Shown piece after piece: positions 43,520-52,800 of a stretch of 64,000 nucleotides of DNA. The stretch's first letter is position 1. The number at the start of each line of letters is the position of its first letter. The translations under genes and the position numbers were made by a program. Under the pieces are notes generated by a model that saw only the letters and a list, made by a program, of their open reading frames with translations, ran no database searches and was not told the origin of the DNA. The DNA comes from Clostridia bacterium (GTDB taxonomy: Bacteria > Bacillota > Clostridia > Oscillospirales > Acutalibacteraceae): contig JAFSFY010000008.1 in NCBI GenBank assembly GCA_017434985.1, positions 48,237 through 112,236 of the forward strand, written 5' to 3'.

Positions 43520-44889
43520 CACAAACGTCCTCTCACATACGCGATCTGCGCTTCCACCGATTGCACCGACGTGCCTCCCTCGGAGGTACGCTTTTCGGCG
43601 CACACGGTCAGGTCGACCGCTTCGTAAATATCTTCGTCAAACAGGTCGCTGTACCGTTTATAGTCGGCAAGCGGCAGGGTTTCGAGCAGTTCGTGCTTCG
43701 CGATACAATCCGCCACGATCTGTCCCGAGATCTTATACGCACTGCGGAACGGCAAGCCTTTGCGTACCAAATAGTCCGCCAAATCGGTGGCGTTGATAAA
43801 GCCGCCCGCCGCCGCTTGTTTCATATTGTCGGCGCGCACCGTCATGGTCGCGACCATCCCCGTGAACACGGGCAAACACTGACGCACCGTGTCGCACGCG
43901 TCGAACACGCTTTCTTTGTCCTCTTGCATATCTTTGTTATACGCGAGCGGCAAGCCTTTGAGGGTGGTGAGCAGTGCCATCAAGTCACCGTACACACGCC
44001 CCGTTTTGCCGCGCACGAGTTCCGCCATATCGGGGTTTTTCTTTTGCGGCATAATGGACGAGCCGGTGGTATAATCGTCGGACAGTTCCACAAAACGGAA
44101 CTCCCAGCTCGACCACAAAATGAGTTCTTCCGAAAAACGGGAGAGGTGCATCATCAACAGCGCATACGCGCTCATCAGTTCCACACAGAAATCACGGTCG
44201 GACACGCCGTCCAGCGAATTTAAACAGATACCATCAAACCCGAGTTTTTCCGCTTCGAAGCGGCGGTCGGTGTTGTAGGTGGTGCCCGCCAGCGCACAAC
44301 TGCCGATGGGGGACAGATTCATACGGCGGCGACAATCCTGCAACCGTTCACGGTCACGCAGCAACATAAACACGTATGCCATCAAATGATGCCCAAACGT
44401 GATGGGTTGCGCGCGTTGCAGATGGGTATAGCCGGGGAGAATGGTGGCTTTGTCCTGCTCGGCACGGTCCACAAGCACCGCGATGAGTTCGCCGAGCATG
44501 GCGTCAACCTCGTCAACCACTTCGCGCAGGTACATCCGAATGTCCAGCGCCACTTGGTCGTTACGGCTGCGGGCGGTGTGCAGTTTTTTGCCCACGTCAC
44601 CAAGGCGCGCGGTCAGTTCCTGCTCCACAAACATATGGATGTCTTCACAGGTCATATCAAACGCAAGCGCGCCGCTGTCAAGGTCGTCCAAAATGCCTTG
44701 CAACCCGTCGATGAGGGTGTCGGCCTCGTCCTTGCCGATAATGCCTTGCGCGCCGAGCATCGCCGCGTGTGCCATACTGCCCGTGATGTCCTGTTTGTAC
44801 ATCCGACTGTCGAAATGAATGGAGGAATTGAAGTCATCCGCCAACTGATTGGTGGTGCCGTCGGTCCGTCCTGCCCATAATTTTGCCAT
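43519..44889 (-). CDS. argH: Argininosuccinate lyase
   Basis: 456 residues. The fumarase-superfamily signature GSSIMPQKKNPD, plus HTARSRNDQVALD and GYTHLQRAQPITF. It splits argininosuccinate into arginine and fumarate. ATG 44889 has GAGGAGAG upstream. It follows argG by 58 bases. Confidence 0.96.
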   Translation of the reverse strand: MAKLWAGRTDGTTNQLADDFNSSIHFDSRMYKQDITGSMAHAAMLGAQGIIGKDEADTLIDGLQGILDDLDSGALAFDMTCEDIHMFVEQELTARLGDVGKKLHTARSRNDQVALDIRMYLREVVDEVDAMLGELIAVLVDRAEQDKATILPGYTHLQRAQPITFGHHLMAYVFMLLRDRERLQDCRRRMNLSPIGSCALAGTTYNTDRRFEAEKLGFDGICLNSLDGVSDRDFCVELMSAYALLMMHLSRFSEELILWSSWEFRFVELSDDYTTGSSIMPQKKNPDMAELVRGKTGRVYGDLMALLTTLKGLPLAYNKDMQEDKESVFDACDTVRQCLPVFTGMVATMTVRADNMKQAAAGGFINATDLADYLVRKGLPFRSAYKISGQIVADCIAKHELLETLPLADYKRYSDLFDEDIYEAVDLTVCAEKRTSEGGTSVQSVEAQIAYVRGRL

Positions 44890-44947
44890 CGTGTTCTCTC
44901 CTCAAATAAAGTGCGTGAGGCAGACGGGAGACCCGTCTGCCTGACGA

Positions 44948-46174
44948 TTATTTGTTCTTGTTCTTCGCGTCCACCATCGCTTGCACCTTGATCGGCAAGC
45001 CATAGAGATTGATGAAACCGGCGGAGTCTTTTTGATCGTAATCGCTCTCGCCGAAGGTCGCGATCTCCTCGCTGTACAGCGAATAGTCGCTCCACACACC
45101 CGCGTTGATGATGTTGCCTTTATACAGTTTGAGTTTGACTTTACCGGTCACCTTTTCCTGCGTTTTGTCCACAAAGGCAGACAACGCTTCGCGCAAGGGG
45201 GTGAACCATTGGCCGTTGTACACCAGTTCCGCAAAGGTGATGGACAACTTTTGTTTTTCGTGCAGGGTCATCTTGTCAAGGCAGATGGACTCCAGCACGC
45301 TGTGCGCTTTGTACAAAATGGTGCCGCCGGGAGTTTCGTACACACCGCGGCATTTCATACCGACCAGGCGGTTTTCCACGATGTCGATGATGCCGATACC
45401 GTTTTTGCCGCCGAGTTCGTTGAGTTTCAAGATGATGTTTTTGGCGGTCATCTTCTCGCCGTCGATCGCCACCGGCACACCTTGTTCAAAATCGAGGGTC
45501 ACGTAGGTCGGCTCGTCGGGCGCGGCAAGGGGCGACACACCCATTTCGAGGAAACCGGGTTTCTCGTACAGCGGCTCGTTGCCGGTGTCTTCGAGATCCA
45601 TACCCTCGTGGGACAGGTGCCACAGGTTTTTATCTTTGGAATAGTTGGTCTCGCGGTTGATCTTCAGCGGCACGTTGTGCGCTTCCGCATACTCGATCTC
45701 TTCTTCACGCGATTTGATGTCCCACTCACGCCAGGGGGCAATGATGGGCATATCGGGCGCGAAGTGTTTGAGGGTGAGTTCAAAACGCACTTGGTCGTTA
45801 CCTTTACCGGTGCAACCGTGACAAATGGCGTCCGCGCCTTCTTTGATGGCAATTTCCGCCAAGCCTTTGGCGATGCAGGGACGCGCGTGGCTGGTGCCGA
45901 GCAGATAATCCTCATACACTGCACCCGCTTTCATGGTGGGGATGATGTACTCGTCCACGTATTCCTCGGTCAAGTCGAGCACGTACAGTTTGGAAGCACC
46001 CGTTTTGAGCGCTTTTTCTTCCAGACCCTCCAGCTCGTCCGCTTGGCCGACGTTGCCGGACACCGCGATCACTTCACAGTTGTTGTAGTTTTCTTTCAGC
46101 CACGGAATGATGATGGACGTATCCAAACCACCCGAGTAGGCCAGTACCACTTTTTTGATTTTGCTTTTATCCAT
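44948..46174 (-). CDS. argG: Argininosuccinate synthase
   Basis: 408 residues. [15 protein letters not shown] binds [34 protein letters not shown] and [12 protein letters not shown] are conserved. It joins citrulline and aspartate. ATG 46174 follows GGAGG. It is the first gene of the seven-gene operon, preceded by a perfect promoter with ARG boxes. Confidence 0.97.
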   Translation of the reverse strand: MDKSKIKKVVLAYSGGLDTSIIIPWLKENYNNCEVIAVSGNVGQADELEGLEEKALKTGASKLYVLDLTEEYVDEYIIPTMKAGAVYEDYLLGTSHARPCIAKGLAEIAIKEGADAICHGCTGKGNDQVRFELTLKHFAPDMPIIAPWREWDIKSREEEIEYAEAHNVPLKINRETNYSKDKNLWHLSHEGMDLEDTGNEPLYEKPGFLEMGVSPLAAPDEPTYVTLDFEQGVPVAIDGEKMTAKNIILKLNELGGKNGIGIIDIVENRLVGMKCRGVYETPGGTILYKAHSVLESICLDKMTLHEKQKLSITFAELVYNGQWFTPLREALSAFVDKTQEKVTGKVKLKLYKGNIINAGVWSDYSLYSEEIATFGESDYDQKDSAGFINLYGLPIKVQAMVDAKNKNK

Positions 46175-46189
46175 TGTTACACGCCTCCG

Positions 46190-46203
46190 TGAATAAATAT
46201 TCA
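46190..46203. promoter_or_regulatory. ARG box 1 (downstream of the argG start site)
   Basis: TGAATA-AA-TATTCA, a perfect palindrome matching the ArgR/AhrC site of Firmicutes, 16 bases before the argG start codon. Confidence 0.7.
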
Positions 46204-46224
46204 TTGTCGTTGCCGATGTTTTGT

Positions 46225-46253
46225 ATTATATAAGGAAAATATTCATTTGTCAA
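46225..46253 (-). promoter_or_regulatory. argG operon promoter with an ARG half site in the spacer
   Basis: TTGACA (46248-46253), exactly 17 bases, TATAAT (46225-46230): the consensus in full. The spacer holds TGAATATTTTCC, an ARG-box half, so ArgR bound there would exclude RNA polymerase. Confidence 0.85.
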
Positions 46254-46263
46254 GCACTTTTTA

Positions 46264-46297
46264 TGTGAATATTTATACATTTTATGAATATTCATAC
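46264..46297. promoter_or_regulatory. ARG boxes 2 and 3 upstream of the argG promoter
   Basis: TGTGAATATTTATACA and TTATGAATATTCATAC lie in tandem, centre spacing about 18 bp, between the argG promoter and the divergent uracil permease promoter. Confidence 0.6.
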
Positions 46298-46343
46298 TTT
46301 CTGTGCAAGTTCGACAAAATCTTGGCATTTTCTTCTTTTTCTC

Positions 46344-46372
46344 TTTACATTGTGCCCTATATATGGTATACT
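46344..46372 (+). promoter_or_regulatory. Uracil permease promoter
   Basis: TTTACA (46344-46349), 17-base spacer, TATACT (46367-46372), 55 bases before the permease start. Confidence 0.6.
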
Positions 46373-46427
46373 TTGGACAGTTTGGGCACAAGTGCTCAAC
46401 AAAAAATTGTATAGGGGGTCTTTTGTT

Positions 46428-47792
46428 TTGAAACTCATCTACGGAATCTCAGACAAACCCAAGTTCGGACAGTTGATCGTCTTTGCGATCCAACAACTGC
46501 TCGCCATCATGGCGGCCACGTTGGTCGTACCGGTCATCATCAACGGCAACGTCGGTCTCACCGGTGAAAACGCCATGAGCACTGCCGCCGCCTTGTTTGG
46601 TGCCGGTGTCGGTACGCTGGTGTACGTGCTGTTCACCAAGGGCAAGAGCCCGGTATTCCTCGGCTCGTCCTTCGCGTTCCTCGGCTCGATGACCGCCGCC
46701 TTTGCGGGCGCCGTTTCGGCGCAAGCGGGCTACGTCGGCCTCATCGCCGGTGCCATCTTCGCCGGCCTTGTGTACGTCGTCATCGCTATCATCGTCAAAT
46801 TGGCCGGTGTTAAGTGGGTCGCCAAAGTGATGCCCGCCGCCGTCATCGGTCCCACCGTGGCCATCATCGGTCTTTCGTTGGCCGGCAACGCCATCGGCGA
46901 TCTGCAAACCGCTCCTGCGGGCGGCAATCCCAAATTGGCCATCGTGTGCGGTCTCGTCACCTTGGCGGTGACCATGATCTGCGCCACCTACGGCAAAAAG
47001 ATGATCCGCCTCATCCCCTTTATTATGGGTATCCTCGCGGGTTATGCCGTGGCTCTCATCTTTACCCTCATCGGCAATGCCGCGGGTATCGATGCACTCA
47101 AAATCATCAACTTTGCCCCGTTCCAAGCTTTGGTGGCGGACGGTGTCACCTTTAACACCTTCCTCACCTTGCCCGATTTCACCTTTGTGACGGCGATTAA
47201 AGGTATCAAAGAAATGGATGCCGCCTACCTCGGCACCGTTGCCGTGGCGTACATTCCCGTCGCATTCGTGGTATTTGCCGAGCACTTGGCCGACCACAAA
47301 AACATCTCCTCCATCATCGAAAAAGACCTGCTCGAAGATCCCGGTTTGCACCGCACCCTCCTCGGTGACGGTATCGGTTCGATGGCGGGCGCGTTCTTCG
47401 GCGGTTGCCCCAACACCACCTACGGTGAGTCGGTTGGCTGCGTGGCCATCACCGGCAACGCTTCGGTGGTCACCATCATCGCCGCCGCCATCGGCGCGAT
47501 GATCATCTCCTGCATCAATCCGTTTGTGGCGTTCGTCAACACCATCCCCTCCTGCGTGATGGGCGGCGTGTGTATGGCGCTGTACGGCTTCATCGCGGTC
47601 AGCGGTCTGAAGATGATCCAAAAAGTCAACCTCGAAGCCAACAAAAACCTCTTCGTGGTTTCGGTCATCCTCATTGCCGGTATCGGCGGTTTGTCCGTCT
47701 CCTTCGGCAAAGTGACCCTTACCTCCATTGCTTGCGCACTCATCCTCGGCATCCTGGCCAACGTGATGCTCAACAAAGCAAAAGAGGACTAA
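46428..47792 (+). CDS. uraA: Uracil/xanthine permease, NCS2 family
   Basis: 454 residues, about 12-14 membrane helices. The NCS2 signature GGCPNTTYGESVG and AGAVSAQAG..GLIAGAIF match UraA-type proton symporters for uracil. The TTG at 46428 is chosen as start: AGGGGG lies ten bases upstream and the protein then begins KLIYGISDKP, as in relatives. The frame is open further upstream, but that would cover the promoter. upp at 12.3 kb gives the salvage step. Confidence 0.88.
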   Translation: MKLIYGISDKPKFGQLIVFAIQQLLAIMAATLVVPVIINGNVGLTGENAMSTAAALFGAGVGTLVYVLFTKGKSPVFLGSSFAFLGSMTAAFAGAVSAQAGYVGLIAGAIFAGLVYVVIAIIVKLAGVKWVAKVMPAAVIGPTVAIIGLSLAGNAIGDLQTAPAGGNPKLAIVCGLVTLAVTMICATYGKKMIRLIPFIMGILAGYAVALIFTLIGNAAGIDALKIINFAPFQALVADGVTFNTFLTLPDFTFVTAIKGIKEMDAAYLGTVAVAYIPVAFVVFAEHLADHKNISSIIEKDLLEDPGLHRTLLGDGIGSMAGAFFGGCPNTTYGESVGCVAITGNASVVTIIAAAIGAMIISCINPFVAFVNTIPSCVMGGVCMALYGFIAVSGLKMIQKVNLEANKNLFVVSVILIAGIGGLSVSFGKVTLTSIACALILGILANVMLNKAKED

Positions 47793-47810
47793 TCTCCAAA
47801 CAACCAAAAA

Positions 47811-47838
47811 CCGCGGGCAACTGCCCGCGGTTTTTTCT
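47811..47838. terminator. Bidirectional terminator
   Basis: CCGCGGGCA / TGCCCGCGG with a two-base loop and a T6 tract, between convergent uraA and the surface-protein gene. Confidence 0.88.
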
Positions 47839-47843
47839 TTTTG

Positions 47844-50800
47844 TTATCCCACCCGAACGCCGCTCGCGTCGAAGGTGTATCGTTTGCCGCCGATGGTAAC
47901 GGTCTTGCCCGCTACCATATAACCGTTCGCATCGAGGTAATACCATTTGCCGCCGTCTTTTACCCAATCGTTTTTAACCATCGAGCCTTCGCTGTTCAAA
48001 TAGCACCAACCGACGCTGTCTTTCTTCCAACAATTGGTTACCGCATAGCCGTCGGCTCCCACGTAGCACCAGCCGATGCTGTCTTGCACCCACGCGTTTA
48101 CGAGCATCGCACCGTCTGCGCCGAGATACACCCACCCGTGGGAATCTTTTTTCCACGTGTTGGACACCATATAACCGTTTGCATCGAGGTAATACCATTT
48201 GCCGCCGTCTTTTACCCACGCCGACTTGGTCATCGAGCCTTCGCTGTTCAAATAGCACCAACCGACGCTGTCTTTCTTCCAACAATTGGTTACCGCATAG
48301 CCGTCGGCTCCCACGTAGCACCAACCTTTGCTGTCCTTGACCCACGCGTTGGTCACCATCGCGCCGTCGGCACCCAGGTAGCACCAACCGTGCGAATCTT
48401 TTTGCCACACGTTTTGGAGCATATACCCGTTTTTGTCCAGATAATACCAGTTGCCGCCGTCTTTTACCCAACTGTTTTTGACAATGTAGCCGTCGGCTCC
48501 CACGTAGCACCAACCGTGGCTATCCTTGACCCACGCATTGGTCTTCATCGCGCCGTCGGCACCCAGGTAGCACCAACCAACCGAATCTAACTGCCACGTG
48601 TTTTTCAAAAGCGTGCCGTTTTTGTAGTAATACCAATTGCCGTTTTGTTTGACCCAGCCGTGGAGCGCTATCTGTCGCACCTCGCCGCAAACGTTACAAT
48701 CCGTATCTCTGTCGTTGGTGTATTGATGAGCGCAGAGAAGCACCACGTCTTCTTCCACCGCTGCATCTTCCACCACAACGGTTTTGGAATACGGCTTGTG
48801 TCCGGCGGCGGTCACCTTCAACGTGTAGGTTCCCGCCAACACGTTGGCGAGGGTGTATTTTGCGGGATTACCTTTTGCCACCGTTTCGTAGGCCGCTTCG
48901 TTATACCCTTGCGGAATCAATTGCACCGTCACGTTGTCGGCACTGTCATTCACACGGATAATCGAGCCGCCAACGCTCCCTTTGCCCACGGGGGCAGAAG
49001 CTTCTTTCGGGAAGGTGTAGTATACGTTAACCGCATTGCTCTTGGCATATACCATATCCCACTCTCCGTCGGCAACCACCTGTTTGCCGTTGACGTAGGC
49101 ACTGACGGGAGAAACGAACTGACAGGTGTCTGCCCCCTGCAGTTTGGTGGGAATCAATTTAAATTCCACCCGATATTTCTCGCCCGCCACAAACACATCG
49201 TCGGGGAACAATTGCGTACCGTCGCTGCTAAACCAAACCACGCCGCCCGTACCGCCGTAGTTCGGGTCAAGTTGATACCATTCGGGGTACGCCACTTTGA
49301 ACGCGTAATCGGGGTGTTCCCCGCCTTTCGGGGTGGACAACCCGCTGATCATCACCGTGCTTATCTTCTTGCCTTGACAGGTGAAACTTGCACAGATGGT
49401 CTGCTCAACCAGGCCCTGAGAGGTTGAGGTGTTACCGCTTGCCGCGAATTGGTTGACCGTGGCAGTAAAGAGCATCTCGTAATCCCTGCTGTGATAGAAG
49501 GTATAGCCATCCTCCGTCTTGAGAAAAACTTTTACTTCATACTCGTGACCGGGAATAAAACTCTCGTTTTCGTATACCCAATCCGATTCTGTCAAGTCAA
49601 ACCAGCCGATACCGTTTTTGATGTAATACCATTTTTCATTGACCCAATAGGCATCGTAATAACTGTTCTTGTCGGCATCGATGTAATAGCCGCTGCCACG
49701 GATGGAGGCGGTGTAGGCAGGCTTTTCACCGGCAATCGGCTCGGTCACATCGTTAATGACGATGTTTTCAATGACGCTGTCGTTGCACATACCGAATTCA
49801 TAGTAGATGGTAACGTAGTGCTTCGGGTCCATATTATATGTCTTATGTGCCTTGGTATAATTGCCGTTGACCATTGCCCAAATATACGGCTCACAGCCGT
49901 CATAGGAAACCATCGTCGGAAACGCATATCCCGCTTTCGTTTGCATTTCCACCGCAAACTTGTAATATTTCCCCGCAACGAAAGCGGTATTCTTGTCCAT
50001 CAGTTTCCAGTTATCCACGCCGTTGTCGGACACAAACCAGAAGCGGTATTGGGTATAGTCGTTGCTGCCGCCCATAGCGGTATAGCAGGCAGGACGATCA
50101 ACCGAAACCGTATAATTGGGAAGTTGACCTTCTTTGGGGGCGGTAACAAAAATCGCCGGCGGATAGATCATATCCTTTTTCGAATCACAGACCTCACACA
50201 CATAATCGTCGTTCTCATCCACATGCTGACAGAGTCTGGTTACTTTACCGCATTCGGGACTGACACACACCAGCTTGTGACCGTGGTATTTTTTACGGGC
50301 ATCTCCGTAGGGGTCGGAGCGGGTGGTCAGGTAATCCCTATAATACTGATAATTATGCCTTGCCGTAAGGGTGACATCCACCGTTCTGGTTTCGTTGCCC
50401 TCCTCGTCGGTGATGATACACGCGTAGGTATATTCGGCACAACAGGCATCCTCGGGCACCAACAGTTTCAGTTCAGGGCCGTCATACACTTCACCCTTCC
50501 CGGGGTCGGTCAGCGGTACATAGGTCTCTTTACCGGCAACGAACTTTTTTCTGCACCAGGTATAGGTCAACTCACTTTCGCCCTCCGCTGTCACACTGAA
50601 ATAGGCGAAGTTGCTCTCGTCATAACCCTCGTCGGGGTTGTAGGAATAGGCGGTCACGGAATTTTTGGGTTGCTTGGTGATGAGAATCTTGCCAATCTCA
50701 TAGTCGCAGATATCACAGTAGCCGTTACGGTCCTCGTCCTCGTGAGGGCGCAGATGGCTAACCTCTTCGCAGCCATCGCCAACGCACTGCAAAATATGGC

Positions 50801-52607
50801 CGTATTGCGTTCTTTCGGCATATTCGTAGGGCTTTTGGTTGGTTTCATATAGTTCGAAATATTGGTAATGATGCTTTGCCTGTACCAGCGCATCACGGGT
50901 GGTTACCTCGTTGCCGTATTCGTCGGTGATAACACAGCGAATGTACCAATCACGGCAACAAGCATCGACGGGCACGATCCAGAGCAACTCAGAACCCTCA
51001 TAGCACTCTCCTGCCCGGGGATCGGTCAGAGGTGTGTATATCATTTTTCCCTCACCGTAATGATAGTACCCCTCATACCACGTGTAGGTCAGCTCGCTCT
51101 TACCCGATGCTTTTACGCTGAAGCGGGCAATGTTTTTCTCGTTATCCCCTTGTTCGTTACTGGTTACATAAGCCGTTTTGGAGTCGCTGGGTTGAACCGC
51201 AATCTGTATCTTGGCATCTTTAACATAACGGCAAACAGTACAGATACCGTTCCCGTCGAAGGTATGCTTGTTCTTGCCCGTCAGATGCGCATCCTCACGG
51301 CAATAAGCGCAGTTGTGCCAATGGTAGGTGGAATCCCAATCCCACGTAGGCATCGGCCTTTTGGTATGGCTTGACTGTTCGGGGGTGGCATCGCTATGCT
51401 CATCGGCCAAATGCTCGTCCCAATCCGTGCTTTCCACGCAGACCCATTCGCCGCAGTCACAACCCGCAAAATTGGCAATATCCTCACAGCAAATCAGGCA
51501 GAGGTCACAGTCGTCACAAATACCCGTACACTCGGAGCAGTATTCCTCACAACCCGGGCAGATGGTGGCGCATCCCTCGCAGGAACCGCAGTCCTGACAT
51601 ATCAGAACACAATTGTCACACAAGTTGCAGTTTTCGCAGAACTGTTCGGCACAGTCCAGACAGTATTCTCCGCAGCCCTCGCAAAGGGGAACGTCCCCGA
51701 TATAACTTTCACAACCGGGGCAATGAAGACCGGCGGCAATGGCGCAATCCAGACAGAGGTCCTCGTTGGGATTGATCTCCGCACAGTTAGCGCAAATGCC
51801 GCATTCCGCACAAAATTCTCCGCCGCATTCGCCGTAGCATTCCGAGCAGTCGGGGCAATGCATACCGTTGTCGATGGCACATTCGATGCAGATGACCTCT
51901 CCCGCCTCTTCACAACAGTACAGACAGGCCGGAACACAATCATCACATTGGCCGCACTCCTCGCACCAACCCGGCGATTTGAAATAACATCCGTCGCAGG
52001 TGGGGCAGTGATGCCCGTAATCAATGGCGCATTCCTCGCAAAGGATCGCGCCCGCTTCCGCAGAACAACCCTCGTCGATCTCCACGCAATCGGCGCACAG
52101 CATACACTCCTCGCACCAGCCTTGCACGTCAAAATAACATTGCTCGCAGTCGGGACAATGGCTTCCTTTGTCCGCGGCACACTCTTCACAAACCACCATA
52201 CCGTGGACACCGGAGCACTCTACGTCGATCTCCACGCAATCAGCACACAGACCGCACTCTTCGCACCAGCCTTGCACAATGTAATAACATTGATCGCAAC
52301 CGGTGCAGTGAGCCCCCATCTCAAACGCGCACTCTAAACACACGTTGTCACCGATCTCCTCGGTGGAACAGCCGTCACAGATCTCCGAACCGGAACAGTC
52401 GGTACACTTGCCGCACTCAATGCACAGATCGACGCAGGCATCACATTTATAACATTCGTCGCAATAAGGCGAGCCGTCGATCCAATCCTGACAGTCAGGA
52501 CACACATGCCCTGCCAAAACCGTAAGCGAAGACATGGGGATCATCCCGACAATCATCAGCAACACCAACAACAAACTCATTACTTTTTTAAAAGTTCGTT
52601 TTTTCAT
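47844..52607 (-). CDS. Giant secreted Cys-rich repeat protein with cell-wall-binding repeats
   Basis: 1587 residues. Signal peptide at 1-32 (Leu/Val-rich core, cleavage near VLAG). Residues ~33-395 hold ~50-residue units with a fixed pattern of about ten cysteines, beginning HC..C..CY and including GWCEECGLCADCVEID. Two ~200-residue Ig-like segments with LTYTW and CVITDE motifs follow (~400-830), then three ~130-residue PVAGE..Y-type domains, a carboxypeptidase-regulatory-like domain (LANVLAGTYTLKVTAAGHKP) and 13 CW_binding repeats of ~21 residues (GWCYLGADGAM). It is likely bound to teichoic-acid choline or wall glycan. The Cys region may bind metals or form disulfides; no function is assigned. 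RBS AGGAGG. Confidence 0.85.
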   Translation of the reverse strand: MKKRTFKKVMSLLLVLLMIVGMIPMSSLTVLAGHVCPDCQDWIDGSPYCDECYKCDACVDLCIECGKCTDCSGSEICDGCSTEEIGDNVCLECAFEMGAHCTGCDQCYYIVQGWCEECGLCADCVEIDVECSGVHGMVVCEECAADKGSHCPDCEQCYFDVQGWCEECMLCADCVEIDEGCSAEAGAILCEECAIDYGHHCPTCDGCYFKSPGWCEECGQCDDCVPACLYCCEEAGEVICIECAIDNGMHCPDCSECYGECGGEFCAECGICANCAEINPNEDLCLDCAIAAGLHCPGCESYIGDVPLCEGCGEYCLDCAEQFCENCNLCDNCVLICQDCGSCEGCATICPGCEEYCSECTGICDDCDLCLICCEDIANFAGCDCGEWVCVESTDWDEHLADEHSDATPEQSSHTKRPMPTWDWDSTYHWHNCAYCREDAHLTGKNKHTFDGNGICTVCRYVKDAKIQIAVQPSDSKTAYVTSNEQGDNEKNIARFSVKASGKSELTYTWYEGYYHYGEGKMIYTPLTDPRAGECYEGSELLWIVPVDACCRDWYIRCVITDEYGNEVTTRDALVQAKHHYQYFELYETNQKPYEYAERTQYGHILQCVGDGCEEVSHLRPHEDEDRNGYCDICDYEIGKILITKQPKNSVTAYSYNPDEGYDESNFAYFSVTAEGESELTYTWCRKKFVAGKETYVPLTDPGKGEVYDGPELKLLVPEDACCAEYTYACIITDEEGNETRTVDVTLTARHNYQYYRDYLTTRSDPYGDARKKYHGHKLVCVSPECGKVTRLCQHVDENDDYVCEVCDSKKDMIYPPAIFVTAPKEGQLPNYTVSVDRPACYTAMGGSNDYTQYRFWFVSDNGVDNWKLMDKNTAFVAGKYYKFAVEMQTKAGYAFPTMVSYDGCEPYIWAMVNGNYTKAHKTYNMDPKHYVTIYYEFGMCNDSVIENIVINDVTEPIAGEKPAYTASIRGSGYYIDADKNSYYDAYWVNEKWYYIKNGIGWFDLTESDWVYENESFIPGHEYEVKVFLKTEDGYTFYHSRDYEMLFTATVNQFAASGNTSTSQGLVEQTICASFTCQGKKISTVMISGLSTPKGGEHPDYAFKVAYPEWYQLDPNYGGTGGVVWFSSDGTQLFPDDVFVAGEKYRVEFKLIPTKLQGADTCQFVSPVSAYVNGKQVVADGEWDMVYAKSNAVNVYYTFPKEASAPVGKGSVGGSIIRVNDSADNVTVQLIPQGYNEAAYETVAKGNPAKYTLANVLAGTYTLKVTAAGHKPYSKTVVVEDAAVEEDVVLLCAHQYTNDRDTDCNVCGEVRQIALHGWVKQNGNWYYYKNGTLLKNTWQLDSVGWCYLGADGAMKTNAWVKDSHGWCYVGADGYIVKNSWVKDGGNWYYLDKNGYMLQNVWQKDSHGWCYLGADGAMVTNAWVKDSKGWCYVGADGYAVTNCWKKDSVGWCYLNSEGSMTKSAWVKDGGKWYYLDANGYMVSNTWKKDSHGWVYLGADGAMLVNAWVQDSIGWCYVGADGYAVTNCWKKDSVGWCYLNSEGSMVKNDWVKDGGKWYYLDANGYMVAGKTVTIGGKRYTFDASGVRVG
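47847..48668 (-). repeat. 13 tandem cell-wall-binding repeats (63-bp units)
   Basis: Thirteen units of about 21 codons with W....GWCY(L/V)..(D/E)G. A higher-order period of four units (252 bp) is visible: the block starting CAATTGGTTACCGCATAGCC at 48031 recurs at 48283, nearly unchanged. This indicates recent block duplication. Confidence 0.85.
51420..52515 (-). repeat. Tandem Cys-rich ~50-residue repeats
   Basis: Encodes residues ~33-395 of the surface protein. At least three near-equal 50-residue units start at about residues 92, 142 and 192, followed by shorter degenerate ones. Each carries about ten cysteines in C..C pairs. Confidence 0.75.
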
Positions 52608-52654
52608 CGTTATTCCTCCTCCAACTTTGGTCGCCGTATTTTTATCCCGCCGTC

Positions 52655-52683
52655 TTGACCGTTTTTTAAACGCGTGCTATAAT
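52655..52683 (+). promoter_or_regulatory. Promoter of the membrane LuxR regulator-mntP unit
   Basis: TTGACC (52655-52660), 17-base spacer, TATAAT (52678-52683). The 194-base region divergent to the surface-protein gene also holds the near-direct repeats ATCCCGCCGTCT and ATCCGCCGTCT about 63 bp apart, which may be regulator sites. Confidence 0.65.
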
Positions 52684-52800
52684 AGCGGTGTATCTATATT
52701 ATAAAAAACCATCCGCCGTCTGTCCCCCTACCAAAAGGAGGGGAAAACGGCATTTTCCCGAAAAACTACTGATTTTTTGACGGTCACAAAGGAGGACTCC

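Noticed and set aside
46284..46427. Upstream ATG start for the uracil permease (46284)
   Set aside because: It would translate through the promoter -35/-10 region and add a non-homologous N-terminus; the TTG at 46428 has the RBS.
47841..48590. Repetitive plus-strand frame opposite the wall-binding repeats
   Set aside because: Its periodicity just reflects the 63-bp repeats of the minus-strand gene.
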